Source: Vallitalea sp.
Lineage (GTDB): Bacteria; Bacillota; Clostridia; Lachnospirales; Vallitaleaceae
Direction of reading: 5' to 3'
Assembly (NCBI GenBank): GCA_025210235.1
Contig: JAOASG010000056.1
Location: 1 to 64,000, forward strand
DNA: 64,000 bases
Under the pieces are notes generated by a model. That model did not search any database. It saw only the letters and a program-made list of their open reading frames with translations, and had not been told where the DNA came from. Numbering within the stretch: the first letter of the stretch is position 1; every line of letters starts with the position of its first letter. The translations under genes and the position numbers were made by a program. Of the stretch, positions 55,827-64,000 are shown in pieces.

Positions 55827-57455
55827 TTATCTATTTAAGGCAGTTGTATTAATTTCCAGAACTTCTTCAATGCCCATTGCTTTAACTTCAGCTACAAAAT
55901 CCTCAAATTCATCATCGATATTGTTTACACCTAACAACCATTGTTGAACTTTTTCATCTACATAAGTGTTGATAGCAGACATAAGTTTTGCTTTTTTCTC
56001 ATTCTCTTCATCTGTGTAATTAACTAGTGGGAATGGAGAGATAATGCAATCTGCATTAATGTATAGTTCCATACCTTTTAATGCAATTTCATTTGCCCAT
56101 TGTTTTTCATATTCAAAATCTTGGTGGAATGCCATTTCTAATTGGGCTCCTCGTTTACGTAGGGCCCCTAAAGCACCATTTTCAGCTTTAAGAATGCTGT
56201 CGTTAAAAATTTCTTTTCCATCAACCAAATTGTAATCTTCACCTTCGATACCAAAATTTAATAAGGATCTACCAGCTTGACTAAAACAGAAATCTAAGAA
56301 TTTGATAGCTTCTACTGTGTTTTTACTTTGAGATGATATAGCACTACCAGCATGAAGCCCTCGACTTCTTGAAGTTCCTTCAATAATTTTACCACTAAGT
56401 GTTGCAGGTGGTAACATTGGTTGCCATGAAAATCCTTCTATAGAATCTTTTAAACGATCGTTATAAGAAGCTGTACTTCCAAACCAGTCATGAGTCATAC
56501 CACCTAAGTTGTCATTTAACATAATGTCTCTAGAAGATCCACCTCGAGTAAAGACTTCTTGGTCAATTAACCCTTCATCATACCATTTGCTTAGATTAGA
56601 TATTGCTGTTTTAAAGTTTTCTTCGATTGGACCATATTTATATTGATTTCCATCAAGATAAATATCTGGATATGCATCAAATAAACGAACTAAATCAGTT
56701 CTCATAGTTTTTGTGTTTCTTGAGAAATATGGAACTTCATCTGATGAATTACCATTACCATTGGCATCATTGTCTCTAAAGGCAACTAATACCTTATAAA
56801 GTTCATCCACAGTAGTAGGAACTTCCAGTCCTAAATTTTTCAGCCAATCCTCTCTAATGTAATAGCCTTGAGCGGTGATTCCATCACGGATTTGAGGTAC
56901 ATAATATATATTTCCTTCCATGTCAGAGATGGCTTTTCTAATTTCAGGATCTTCATCGATGTATTTTTGAATATTAGGAGCATGCTTTTTGATTAAATCA
57001 TTTAAAACTAAAAATGCTCCTTCTGCACCGTGTTTAAATAGTTCGTCACGATTACTATAATGTACAATATCTGGTATTTGACCAGATGCAATCATTAAAC
57101 TATAGGCCTGCTTTTCATCTGTTTGACTTTGGCTGATGCTGCCTTTAAGCATAACATTTGTCATTTCAGTAATTTTCTTTGCTACAGGTGTATCATCTTT
57201 CCAAGGTGATGCAGACATTTCAAAATAGGAAAGGGTTACCAACTTGTCGGATACCCAGTAAGGATGATCTCCCTTGGATGATATTTCATCCTTAGAATCA
57301 GTTTGACTGCTTTTTTTACTTGAATCTTTCTTAGTTACAGATTCTGTTCCACCTGTTTCTGTAGTTTTTGTAGCTTCTTCTTTTGCACAGCCTGCGATGC
57401 TTATCACTAGACATAGTGTTAATAAAATGGACAGTACTTTTTTTATTGCTTTCAT
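55827..57455 (-). CDS. LplA-type oligosaccharide-binding lipoprotein
   Basis: 542 residues, long as usual for this group. Lipobox SIAGC (Cys about 23), a Ser/Lys/Thr-rich linker to about residue 65, then an SBP type 1 fold (KAYSLMIASGQIPDIVHYSN, EGNIYYVPQIRDGITAQGYYIREDWLKNLG, DEVPYFSRN). It matches the LplA/YtcQ class that works with YteP/YtcP permeases. It delivers an oligosaccharide, perhaps an unsaturated disaccharide from the BNR_4 enzyme. Confidence 0.88.
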   Translation of the reverse strand: MKAIKKVLSILLTLCLVISIAGCAKEEATKTTETGGTESVTKKDSSKKSSQTDSKDEISSKGDHPYWVSDKLVTLSYFEMSASPWKDDTPVAKKITEMTNVMLKGSISQSQTDEKQAYSLMIASGQIPDIVHYSNRDELFKHGAEGAFLVLNDLIKKHAPNIQKYIDEDPEIRKAISDMEGNIYYVPQIRDGITAQGYYIREDWLKNLGLEVPTTVDELYKVLVAFRDNDANGNGNSSDEVPYFSRNTKTMRTDLVRLFDAYPDIYLDGNQYKYGPIEENFKTAISNLSKWYDEGLIDQEVFTRGGSSRDIMLNDNLGGMTHDWFGSTASYNDRLKDSIEGFSWQPMLPPATLSGKIIEGTSRSRGLHAGSAISSQSKNTVEAIKFLDFCFSQAGRSLLNFGIEGEDYNLVDGKEIFNDSILKAENGALGALRKRGAQLEMAFHQDFEYEKQWANEIALKGMELYINADCIISPFPLVNYTDEENEKKAKLMSAINTYVDEKVQQWLLGVNNIDDEFEDFVAEVKAMGIEEVLEINTTALNR

Positions 57456-57506
57456 AGATTCCTCCTTATGTAAATAGAATATCTATAATAACATTATAAC
57501 ATGTTA

Positions 57507-58370
57507 TTATCCTTTAATTGCTCCAACCATAATACCTTTTGCAAAATACTTTTGAATAAACGGGTAAAGAATAAACATAGGTATTGTTGATATCATTATG
57601 GTTGCGTAAATAAATGTTTGAATGTTAACGTTAGTAGGTAAATCAATGTTTTCTGATGCAAAGTTCATTTCAACAATCATTCTTTTTAAAACAACTTGTA
57701 ATGGAACTTTTTTATCATCACTTAGTAATATCATAGACCAGAAGTAACCATTCCATCGACTGACAGCATAAAACAAGCCAACAGTGGCAAGGGCTGGTTT
57801 TGATAAATACCAGTATATCTTTATAAGTACTTGAAAATCTGAAGCACCATCTATTTTGGCAGATTCTTCTAAAGAGCTTGGGACTGATTCAAAGAAGTTC
57901 TTAAGTAGAATCATATTAAATGTGGAACAGGCGAATCCGATAATGATTGCTGTTCTGGTGTTTGTCAAACCTAAAGATTTGAAGTTTAGATAGGTTGGAA
58001 TGATTCCGGCATTGACCCACATGGTAATAACAGCAAATAGCATGAAAAATTTCCTACCAGGTAAATCTTTTTTAGACAAGGGATAAGCACCACATATAGT
58101 GACAATCATGCTGACAAATGTTCCAACAAGTGTATAAAAAAATGTATTTAAATAACCAATCCAAATATAAGGGTCTTGAGTAACTTGTTTATAAGCATCA
58201 AAAGTTATATTTATTGGTAGAAGTATTACTTTCCCTGTTGCAACCGCATCACCAGAACTTATTGAAGCAGAAAACACATAAATTACTGGGTAGAGACAAG
58301 TTAACCCGATTAAAATAAGTAATATTGTATTAAGTTTTAAAACTATTTTTTCAGTTAAATTAGTTTTCAT
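57507..58370 (-). CDS. ABC oligosaccharide permease, LplC/YtcP type
   Basis: 287 residues with six membrane helices. The coupling segment LEESAKIDGASDFQVLIKIYWYLSKPALAT carries the EAA motif. It ends FAKGIMVGAIKG, a typical C-terminus of this subfamily. It partners the upstream YteP-like permease. No ATPase is encoded here, as usual, and a shared MsmX-type ATPase elsewhere is likely. Confidence 0.9.
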   Translation of the reverse strand: MKTNLTEKIVLKLNTILLILIGLTCLYPVIYVFSASISSGDAVATGKVILLPINITFDAYKQVTQDPYIWIGYLNTFFYTLVGTFVSMIVTICGAYPLSKKDLPGRKFFMLFAVITMWVNAGIIPTYLNFKSLGLTNTRTAIIIGFACSTFNMILLKNFFESVPSSLEESAKIDGASDFQVLIKIYWYLSKPALATVGLFYAVSRWNGYFWSMILLSDDKKVPLQVVLKRMIVEMNFASENIDLPTNVNIQTFIYATIMISTIPMFILYPFIQKYFAKGIMVGAIKG

Positions 58371-58379
58371 AAGTACCCC

Positions 58380-59291
58380 CTACCACAATGATGTTTCTGA
58401 AAAACGTCTACTGAACATATTTGATAACCATATTAAAATCAATGAAACTATGGAATTGAATATGCCAATAGCAGTGGCAAAATCATATCTAGAATCAGTT
58501 AGACCAACTCTATAAACATAGGAACTGATAACATCTGCTGTTTTATAAGTTGATGGCTGATATAAGAGTATAATACTTTCAAAACCAACAGATAACATTG
58601 CACCAAGTCTTAGTATTAACATAATAATAATAGTTGGCATTATTGCAGGTATTGTTACGTTAATCAATTGCTTCCATTTACTAGCCCCATCAATTCTAGC
58701 TGCTTCATATAAGTTAACATCTACACCTGATAAAGCTGCCAGATAGACAATAGCACCATATCCGGAGCTTTTCCATATATTCATACCCGTAAAAATACCT
58801 CTAAAATATTCCGGCTTGGTTAGAAAATAGATTTTCTCTCCACCTAGTTTTTCAATGATAACATTGAATAAACCACTTCCCGGTGCTAAAAGATTAGTTA
58901 CTATACCTGCCACAACTACAGCGGAAATAAAATGAGGTAGATATGTTGCTGTTTGAACAAATTTTTTTAGTTTTAGATTTTTTAACTCATTAAGCATCAA
59001 AGCAAGAATAATTGGTATAGGAAATCCAATAACTAGTCCGTATAGATTTATTAAGAAAGTGTTTTTTAGTAATCTAAAGAAATATGGACCTGAAAAGAAT
59101 TCAATAAAATGATCAAAGCCTATCCACTCGCTTTCTGCCATGCCTTTAAATAAGCTATAATCTTTAAAAGCAATTTGTAGTCCAATTAATGGCCGATATA
59201 AAAAAAAGATATAATATAGTAGAAAAGGAATGAGCATCATGTAAAGTTGCTTACGTTTAAGTATGTGTTCCATTTTTTTATTAGTTTTCAT
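58380..59291 (-). CDS. ABC oligosaccharide permease, LplB/YteP type
   Basis: 303 residues, six membrane helices. The N-terminus LMLIPF-like stretch, then YRPLIGLQIAFKDYSLFKG, and the coupling loop NLYEAARIDGASKWKQLINVTIPAIMPT are typical. First in the operon, 9 bases upstream of its partner. GAAAGG precedes the ATG. An upstream promoter is not clear. Confidence 0.9.
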   Translation of the reverse strand: MKTNKKMEHILKRKQLYMMLIPFLLYYIFFLYRPLIGLQIAFKDYSLFKGMAESEWIGFDHFIEFFSGPYFFRLLKNTFLINLYGLVIGFPIPIILALMLNELKNLKLKKFVQTATYLPHFISAVVVAGIVTNLLAPGSGLFNVIIEKLGGEKIYFLTKPEYFRGIFTGMNIWKSSGYGAIVYLAALSGVDVNLYEAARIDGASKWKQLINVTIPAIMPTIIIMLILRLGAMLSVGFESIILLYQPSTYKTADVISSYVYRVGLTDSRYDFATAIGIFNSIVSLILIWLSNMFSRRFSETSLW

Positions 59292-59490
59292 AAGAAATAC
59301 CTTTCAATGTATTTGATCATCAAAATGTATGCGATCAGTGTAATTTAATTCTAAAGTCAGGTATTAGAAAGCGCAATTGTCAAAAGCAAACATTGTATTT
59401 TGTCTACTACAAAGCCTTGTAAATAAAGGGTTAATAGAGAAAGACACTTTCCAATCTAGATTTTGTCTTATTAAAAATCAAAACTATTAT

Positions 59491-59533
59491 AAAAAAACAG
59501 CTTATCAATGTACAAATTTGTATATTGATAACT
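59491..59533 (-). terminator. Terminator of the YesN-like regulator gene
   Basis: On the minus strand CAGTTATCAAT.TACAAATTTGTA.ATTGATAAGCTG is an almost perfect palindrome followed by seven T's, about 38 bases past the stop. The rest of the 59292-59570 gap holds no recognised feature apart from the start signals of the permease gene. Confidence 0.8.
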
Positions 59534-59570
59534 GCCTTTTCGTTAATTTTGCCATATTGTAAATCTTTAT

Positions 59571-61814
59571 TTAGTTATATTTACCAGGTGTAATCCCAAC
59601 ATGCTTTTTGAAATTTCTTGTGAAGGTTCGAGCATTACTATATCCTACTTTATATGCAACTTCTTCAATAGAATATGTTTTAAGTAATTGTTTACTGGAT
59701 TCAATTCTGACTCTATTGAGTGTGTCCATAATACTTTCACCAAATTCGTCTTTGTAAATTTTGGATATATAGTATGGATGAAGGTTAAAGTGTTCAGCAA
59801 TAGCAGAAATATTAATAGATTTATTTGTATAGTTATGATTGATAAAATCTCTAATTAAGGAGCAATCAAATGAATTGTTTTGCTCTTCTTGTTGGCTATT
59901 TATACTTATGCAATATGCGTTGATTAATGAGAGCAATCCATCTTTAACTGCCGATAAGTGGTTAATTCTTTGAGAAGTTTGTAAATCATGCATTTTGTTT
60001 AGTATATTTTCGTCTATATAATTATTTTCTTTAAAAATACGTATGATTGTACTGGTTACATCATAAACAAATAATTTAGCAGCCGATGGAGTTAAGTTTC
60101 TTCCAATTTCATTTCTGGAAAAAATATCTTCTATAATGGTACTTGCCGTTGAAGAGTCTCCATTTTTTAGAGAATTGTATAAGGCTTGATCAGTTATGCA
60201 TGGATAATAATAATCAATTGTATTCTCTTTAATTATATCTCTATAGATGATGATATTTTCGTTTATTACATACTTATATTCAATTAATTCAAGAGCTTCA
60301 TTATAAGCTAATGGAATATTTGTTGTTAGCTTGTGCCAGTTACTTAATGCAAATGTAAGAGTAATTCCAAGATCTGATTGAAGATATGACTGAATATCTT
60401 CAAGTAAGTGATTGATATTCTCTTCAAAGTTCGGCTTTTTATTCAGTAAACAAAACATAAGATTTCCAGTTGACATTATGTTTGTAGCGTAAGTTTTTTC
60501 TAGTTTCTCGCAGATAACATTTTCTATAACTAATTTTACTATATAATGGTCATTTTCTCCGTGGTAAATCTCCTTCTTATAATTATCGATAAGGATGACA
60601 AATATAGCAAAATCATCAGAATAGAATTCAATATCTAACTGGTCTTTCATATTATCCTTGTCTATAATCACTGAGTCACCTTGAATTAAGCGTCTTAAAA
60701 ATTCATTTTTCAGACCTTTTTTTTGTTTATTTAAAAAGGTTTGAATTCTGGTTTTTTCCTCAATAAGTGAATGAATCGAAGACTCAATAAGTCTATATTC
60801 ATTACCTTCATTTATTATGGATTCGTGGGTAATGCCGATAGCATCCATTAATTTGTAAATTGGTTTATAATTACGCTTTGAAAAATAGTATGCTAGTACT
60901 GTACCAAAGATTGTACCGATGATAATGATAATTAGGATTGTGGTAATTAGGGATCTAGTTTTTGATTGATACTCTTCAATAGGTAATACATATAGATATT
61001 TCCAGTCTTCATTTTCAGAGGTTTCGTAGGATAATGTAATATTGTTTTTACTATCTTCAAGACTACCTTGCTTCATGTCCAAAGATTCATATCGAATAGT
61101 TTCAGGCAAATGTATGTCTTTAGTTGAGAGTATTACTTCATTGTCTTTGTCTAGAATAACTATGGTTCCATTAGGATTGATTTGAGTCATTTGAGTAAAC
61201 ATAGAAGTTATATCAACCCTTAGACAAATAAATGTATTCTGATTTTCATCAAGCCACGGTACCTTTCTTGATACCATTATGTATTTTTTTGTTACATTAT
61301 CTGACTCAATACTTGTATAGGTAAGTTGTTGATGGCTAATTGCATTTAACCAAGTCTCTTTATCAATATATTTACTATCAATATACTGGTGATAATAGTC
61401 TTTATTTAATGCTTGATGGCTGTCAATAATAAAATCTAATTCATTGAATGACACAAAAAAGCTTTCAACATCGTTGCCAAGTTCGTAATCTTTCATTGTA
61501 TCCATGAATTTGTTAATATGATATACTGTAGTTCTGGATTTGTATCCATCTGAATTAATGATTTCATACAAATGTTTATCCGCAGCGACCTTAATTCCTA
61601 TATTTTCAATTGATTCTAATTTATAATCAAATACTTGTTTAAATCGATTGATGAAAAGTGAATTTGTATTCTCAACTTCATTGATGATTAAAGAATTTAG
61701 ATTATAACCAATAATACTCATGCCTATTAGTGGAACAATTAATACAATAATATAAGTTAAAAGCCATCTGCTTAGAATAGAATTTATCATGTTCGAGATT
61801 GAACGTTTATTCAC
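59571..61814 (-). CDS. Membrane-bound AraC-type regulator (YesN/YtdP-like)
   Basis: About 747 residues from the GTG at 61814, preceded by AAGGGGA. Membrane helix 1 (about 13-35), a large extracytoplasmic Cache-like sensor, membrane helix 2 (IITTILIIIIIGTIFGTVLAYYF), a HAMP-like region, a middle GGDEF-like/PucR-like segment, and a C-terminal AraC domain (SINISAIAEHFNLHPYYISKIYKDEFGE ... SIEEVAYKVGYSNARTFTRNFKKHVGITPGKYN). Such regulators sense extracellular oligosaccharide and activate the adjacent LplABC-type operon. The two are divergent-free, both on the minus strand. Confidence 0.9.
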   Translation of the reverse strand: MNKRSISNMINSILSRWLLTYIIVLIVPLIGMSIIGYNLNSLIINEVENTNSLFINRFKQVFDYKLESIENIGIKVAADKHLYEIINSDGYKSRTTVYHINKFMDTMKDYELGNDVESFFVSFNELDFIIDSHQALNKDYYHQYIDSKYIDKETWLNAISHQQLTYTSIESDNVTKKYIMVSRKVPWLDENQNTFICLRVDITSMFTQMTQINPNGTIVILDKDNEVILSTKDIHLPETIRYESLDMKQGSLEDSKNNITLSYETSENEDWKYLYVLPIEEYQSKTRSLITTILIIIIIGTIFGTVLAYYFSKRNYKPIYKLMDAIGITHESIINEGNEYRLIESSIHSLIEEKTRIQTFLNKQKKGLKNEFLRRLIQGDSVIIDKDNMKDQLDIEFYSDDFAIFVILIDNYKKEIYHGENDHYIVKLVIENVICEKLEKTYATNIMSTGNLMFCLLNKKPNFEENINHLLEDIQSYLQSDLGITLTFALSNWHKLTTNIPLAYNEALELIEYKYVINENIIIYRDIIKENTIDYYYPCITDQALYNSLKNGDSSTASTIIEDIFSRNEIGRNLTPSAAKLFVYDVTSTIIRIFKENNYIDENILNKMHDLQTSQRINHLSAVKDGLLSLINAYCISINSQQEEQNNSFDCSLIRDFINHNYTNKSINISAIAEHFNLHPYYISKIYKDEFGESIMDTLNRVRIESSKQLLKTYSIEEVAYKVGYSNARTFTRNFKKHVGITPGKYN

Positions 61815-61839
61815 AAGGTTATCCCCTTCCCACATACTA

Positions 61840-62170
61840 CTCTTGATCTTTTCAATATCTTTTTATCTTCTTCAGGTCTAAATATAATCTTATCCAATTC
61901 ACAGAAGTAAAGACTTCTCTTCAACTGAATAAAGTCTTCTCTATATTTATCTATATGAAACTTATTAATATTGTCTCAGCTTTTTTCTTAATTCTAACCA
62001 ATTTATCCTTAGACATTTTTTGAATAAAGTTTGTCATTTCAGGTGAATTTTTTAGCATTTCTAAAGACTGTTCATTCCAATGTTTACTCTTGACTTTTAA
62101 TGTTAGTCTATTAGATTTTTTTTATATTTTCTTTATTTATGTACTCATCTTAAATAACAATGCTCTTTAA
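61840..62170 (-). pseudogene. Degenerate coding remnant
   Basis: Two minus-strand frames have coding-like text without an intact gene: KSKHWNEQSLEMLKNSPEMT ... KLVRIKKKAETILISFI then a stop, and, one frame over, KFHIDKYREDFIQLKRSLYFCELDKIIFRPEEDKK running into the leader of the YesN-like gene. A frameshift near 61965 separates them. No family is recognised. Confidence 0.45.
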
Positions 62171-62434
62171 TTATACACCTTCCAATTTATTCCTGTCCAC
62201 TACATCAACTAAAACAACTCCCCTATACTCACCACAATCTGAGTCACATTTAATAGCTTTTTGTGTAGCTTCTGTTTGTTTTGGTCTACCAATTTTACTT
62301 TTTTCTTTCGCCCTGTTATATACAAGAATTACATCTTTGGGTGCTCTAACTATTAGTTTGAAGTCCTTGTATGAAGCCTCTACTACTGTCTTATCAAGTA
62401 GTTCGATTACCAAAGTGAACCTTTTCAATAGCAC
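62171..62434 (-). CDS. Hypothetical protein, possibly a gene remnant
   Basis: 87 residues from a GTG at 62434 with GAGGAGG nine bases upstream. The N-terminal half (LVIELLDKTVVEASYKDFKLIVRA) is beta-rich, then a basic stretch and a possible CDSDCGEY. No family is recognised. It overlaps the end of the upstream gene (62425), so the two may be a coupled pair or the halves of a broken gene. Confidence 0.35.
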   Translation of the reverse strand: MLLKRFTLVIELLDKTVVEASYKDFKLIVRAPKDVILVYNRAKEKSKIGRPKQTEATQKAIKCDSDCGEYRGVVLVDVVDRNKLEGV

Positions 62435-62694
62435 TCGCTTGAACCTCCTCTAGTGAAATAGTGATGCTGCCAAATCTGTTTTGGAACATACACTTCTAAA
62501 TCATCAATAAGATTAATATCGTAGAGCCACACATTTTCATTAATTACGGCTTCCCACTCATCAAAAAATGTACCCATTTTGTCCTTAAGAAACTTTTCAA
62601 CATCAATATTTTTACCCATGTTCACAATCATAATAGTTATAATACTACATAATTCATTGTCTATTCCTTCATATAAAAATTCACGATATTGCAC
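62425..62694 (-). CDS. Hypothetical protein, probably N-terminally incomplete
   Basis: 89 residues from a GTG at 62694 without a ribosome site; the frame stays open upstream for at least 12 codons without a good start. Acidic C-terminal half (FFDEWEAVINENVWLYDINLIDDLEVYVPKQIW). No family recognised. It lies among broken genes, so it is probably a remnant. Confidence 0.3.
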   Translation of the reverse strand: MQYREFLYEGIDNELCSIITIMIVNMGKNIDVEKFLKDKMGTFFDEWEAVINENVWLYDINLIDDLEVYVPKQIWQHHYFTRGGSSECY

Positions 62695-62767
62695 TAGGTT
62701 TATGGATATTTTAAGTGTAATTAAATAAAATATTGTTAATGAAATAATTTATAAGCTTAACTTTTTT

Positions 62768-63119
62768 CTATAAATGCCGATGTATTTAATAAGAGCTTAG
62801 ATATTAGAGTTACTTATGATGATGCGAACCTAATGGTAGTGCATATAAAGCATATAGTATTATAGAAGGAAATCTTTCAGGAGCATCTCTATATGTGAGA
62901 AATGACCAAGATTGATATGTATGGAATACAACATCTGAGTTCAAAAGCGCTAAAATATCTGCTACTGCTGATGGAAATAGAATTATGTTAACTAATCAAA
63001 ATTCAAATGGTTCGTTTCCAATTGCTAATGGTGTGAATTATATTAGAGTATTTGCTGATGGAGCAACATTTACACCTTCATATACTCATTTTAGCTATTC
63101 GGTATATGAAGGTAACTAA
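62768..63119 (+). pseudogene. Broken secreted-type beta-sandwich gene
   Basis: A first frame reads SINADVFNKSLDIRVTYDDAN, then a shift near 62825, then PNGSAYKAYSIIEGNLSGAS ... RNDQD, a TGA (62913-62915), then YVWNTTSEFKSAKISATADG ... SYTHFSYSVYEGN and TAA. The TGA sits exactly where Trp would be expected (DQD-W-YVWN). Composition is like extracellular carbohydrate- or peptidase-associated beta domains. It has one frameshift, one nonsense codon and no start. Confidence 0.6.
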
Positions 63120-63154
63120 TAAAAGAAAAAATATATGATAAGGTGGGTATAAAA

Positions 63155-63646
63155 ATGATAAATTCAATAGGTACTGCTAGTAACAGCCTGATACAGAACT
63201 ATACGGTTTTTAAAGGCAAAAATTTGTCTGAAGGTAAAAGTTTACAAACTGAAGGGCAAGAAAAACAATCTGTAAAATTAGAATTAACTGAAGCTGCAAA
63301 TTCAAAAAATCTAAATGTCTCTAAAAATATAATAAATAAAGTCCCAAGAGAATACACAATCGCAATTGAAACATTGGAGAGTTGTATAAATCATATTAAT
63401 GACAGTTTAGAAAAAGCTGATAGTATGAATTTATCTTATGAAGAAGGACTTAAATTTTTGAAAGCTGAAGGGGAAAAATGGGTTGAAAATATTCGTGAAA
63501 ACGACCCCGAAATGTTTGTTCAATGGCTTAAGTCTAATAAAGAGAAAATAATGATGGGGCATAGTGATTTAGCAAATTTATCCCCTGATTTTACAATGAA
63601 AGATTACTATTCCTATGTTAAAGAACCTTTTTCTATTTTAGTATAG
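63155..63646 (+). CDS. Hypothetical soluble protein, possibly frameshifted at its end
   Basis: 163 residues from the ATG at 63155 (AAGGTGG upstream). The first 60 residues are polar and low in structure, the rest helical (YTIAIETLESCINHINDSLEKADSMNLSYEEGLKFLKAEGEKWVENIREND). No family is recognised. After its stop a second frame continues with coding-like sequence (VYHISEYGDVTFTYKGYETKVIASGYNPF then TAA at 63736). A run of five T's precedes the stop, so the ORF could be a slightly damaged longer gene. Confidence 0.5.
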   Translation: MINSIGTASNSLIQNYTVFKGKNLSEGKSLQTEGQEKQSVKLELTEAANSKNLNVSKNIINKVPREYTIAIETLESCINHINDSLEKADSMNLSYEEGLKFLKAEGEKWVENIRENDPEMFVQWLKSNKEKIMMGHSDLANLSPDFTMKDYYSYVKEPFSILV

Positions 63647-63738
63647 TAGTCTATCATATTAGTGAGTATGGTGATGTTACATTTACTTATAAAGGTTATG
63701 AAACAAAAGTAATAGCTAGTGGTTATAATCCGTTCTAA

Positions 63739-64000
63739 ATTACTATTTGAATCTTATTAGATAACTATCTATTCGCTATTTTATTATACTTATTATACGT
63801 TTTACTCTATTAATAAATTAAAAGGGTTTGCTTCAATAATAATAAACATAAAAAAATGACAGAAACACCATAATAGTTCTGTCATTTTTTTATATCTACT
63901 ATTCTATTTTTAGGCTTTATTTCGTAGTGTTTAACATCATTTTATTGACGTCTTTCCACATACCATATCATATAGCAATTGTTATTTCTATACTCCTTTT
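63739..64000. other. Intergenic end of the window
   Basis: No gene is seen. The only feature is the terminator at 63850-63891. Confidence 0.4.
63850..63891. terminator. Bidirectional intrinsic terminator
   Basis: AAAAAATGACAGAA pairs perfectly with TTCTGTCATTTTTT around a 12-base loop, with T's on both strands. It would end the hypothetical gene at 63155 or a convergent gene beyond the window. Confidence 0.85.

Noticed and set aside
59358-59376. GAAAGCGCAATTG as a CcpA site upstream of the LplB-like gene
   Set aside because: Incomplete match to the consensus and uncertain position relative to a promoter I could not define.
59377-59562. 61-codon + strand frame in the 59.3-59.57 kb gap
   Set aside because: No ribosome site, no recognisable protein, and it runs through the terminator.

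Overview
The window looks like chromosome from a low-GC, anaerobic, heterotrophic member of the Clostridia. The basis is very AT-rich intergenic DNA, AGGAGG-type ribosome binding sites with frequent GTG/TTG starts, many short T-tract terminators, NfnAB-type ferredoxin/NAD(P) enzymes, a TM1266-type hydrogenase-associated regulator, a glycine riboswitch and lipobox-bearing ABC binding proteins. A Lachnospirales/Vallitalea-like host is only a guess. No rRNA, intact tRNA, CRISPR array, prophage or plasmid module is visible.

Layout. 1-3.1 kb is a scarred accessory region: a 361-bp near-palindromic hairpin element cut by the left edge, a DUF2971 gene, a tRNA/tmRNA 3'-end-like fragment, a small operon holding a TnpB remnant and a membrane-anchored excisionase-like protein, and a decayed gene copy. 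3.1-7.2 kb holds a HAD phosphatase, an FG-GAP-like lipoprotein, an RNase H-fold protein lacking its catalytic residues and small membrane proteins. 7.3-13.8 kb carries pepF, the eda-kdgK operon with its GntR-type regulator and a palindromic operator, a GNAT enzyme and an AGCS symporter under a glycine riboswitch. 14.2-17.35 kb is an ABC importer of the thiamine-precursor/sulfonate type plus a TM1266-family protein, behind an orphan leader whose architecture resembles a diverged TPP riboswitch with a terminator/antiterminator. 17.5-30.5 kb is a sugar region: patB-like, M20 amidohydrolase, lacZ, then divergently fucI, an FGGY kinase, a LacI regulator, a diguanylate cyclase and an AraC regulator. 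The fucI promoter has two LacI-type operators.

30.6-36.3 kb is a glycerol operon: two small membrane proteins of the Lin0367/Lin0368 type, glpK, a glpA-like dehydrogenase, an FAD/NAD oxidoreductase and a DUF1667 protein. 36.9-39.2 kb holds a translationally coupled pair of unusual composition: a DDE-integrase-like protein with an altered catalytic triad overlapping a flavin amine-oxidase-like protein. 39.5-47.3 kb has a DUF5692-like membrane protein behind a TGTGA-N6-TCACA palindrome, a chemoreceptor, AraC regulators, and nfnBA/sudAB behind a good Rex-type site. 47.5-53.7 kb has a TetR-controlled pair of fused ABC transporters and a second chemoreceptor. 54.5-61.8 kb is a polysaccharide locus: secreted BNR_4 protein, LplABC-type oligosaccharide importer and a YesN-like membrane AraC regulator. 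61.8-64 kb is another decay zone with broken genes.

How it fits together: the cell appears to take up and split plant or algal oligosaccharides, feed fucose, KDG, galactosides and glycerol into glycolysis, and balance reductant through NfnAB and Rex-like control. The items most worth following are the TPP-like orphan leader, the integrase-like/flavoprotein pair, and the hairpin element family with partial copies at about 17.46 and 40.68 kb.
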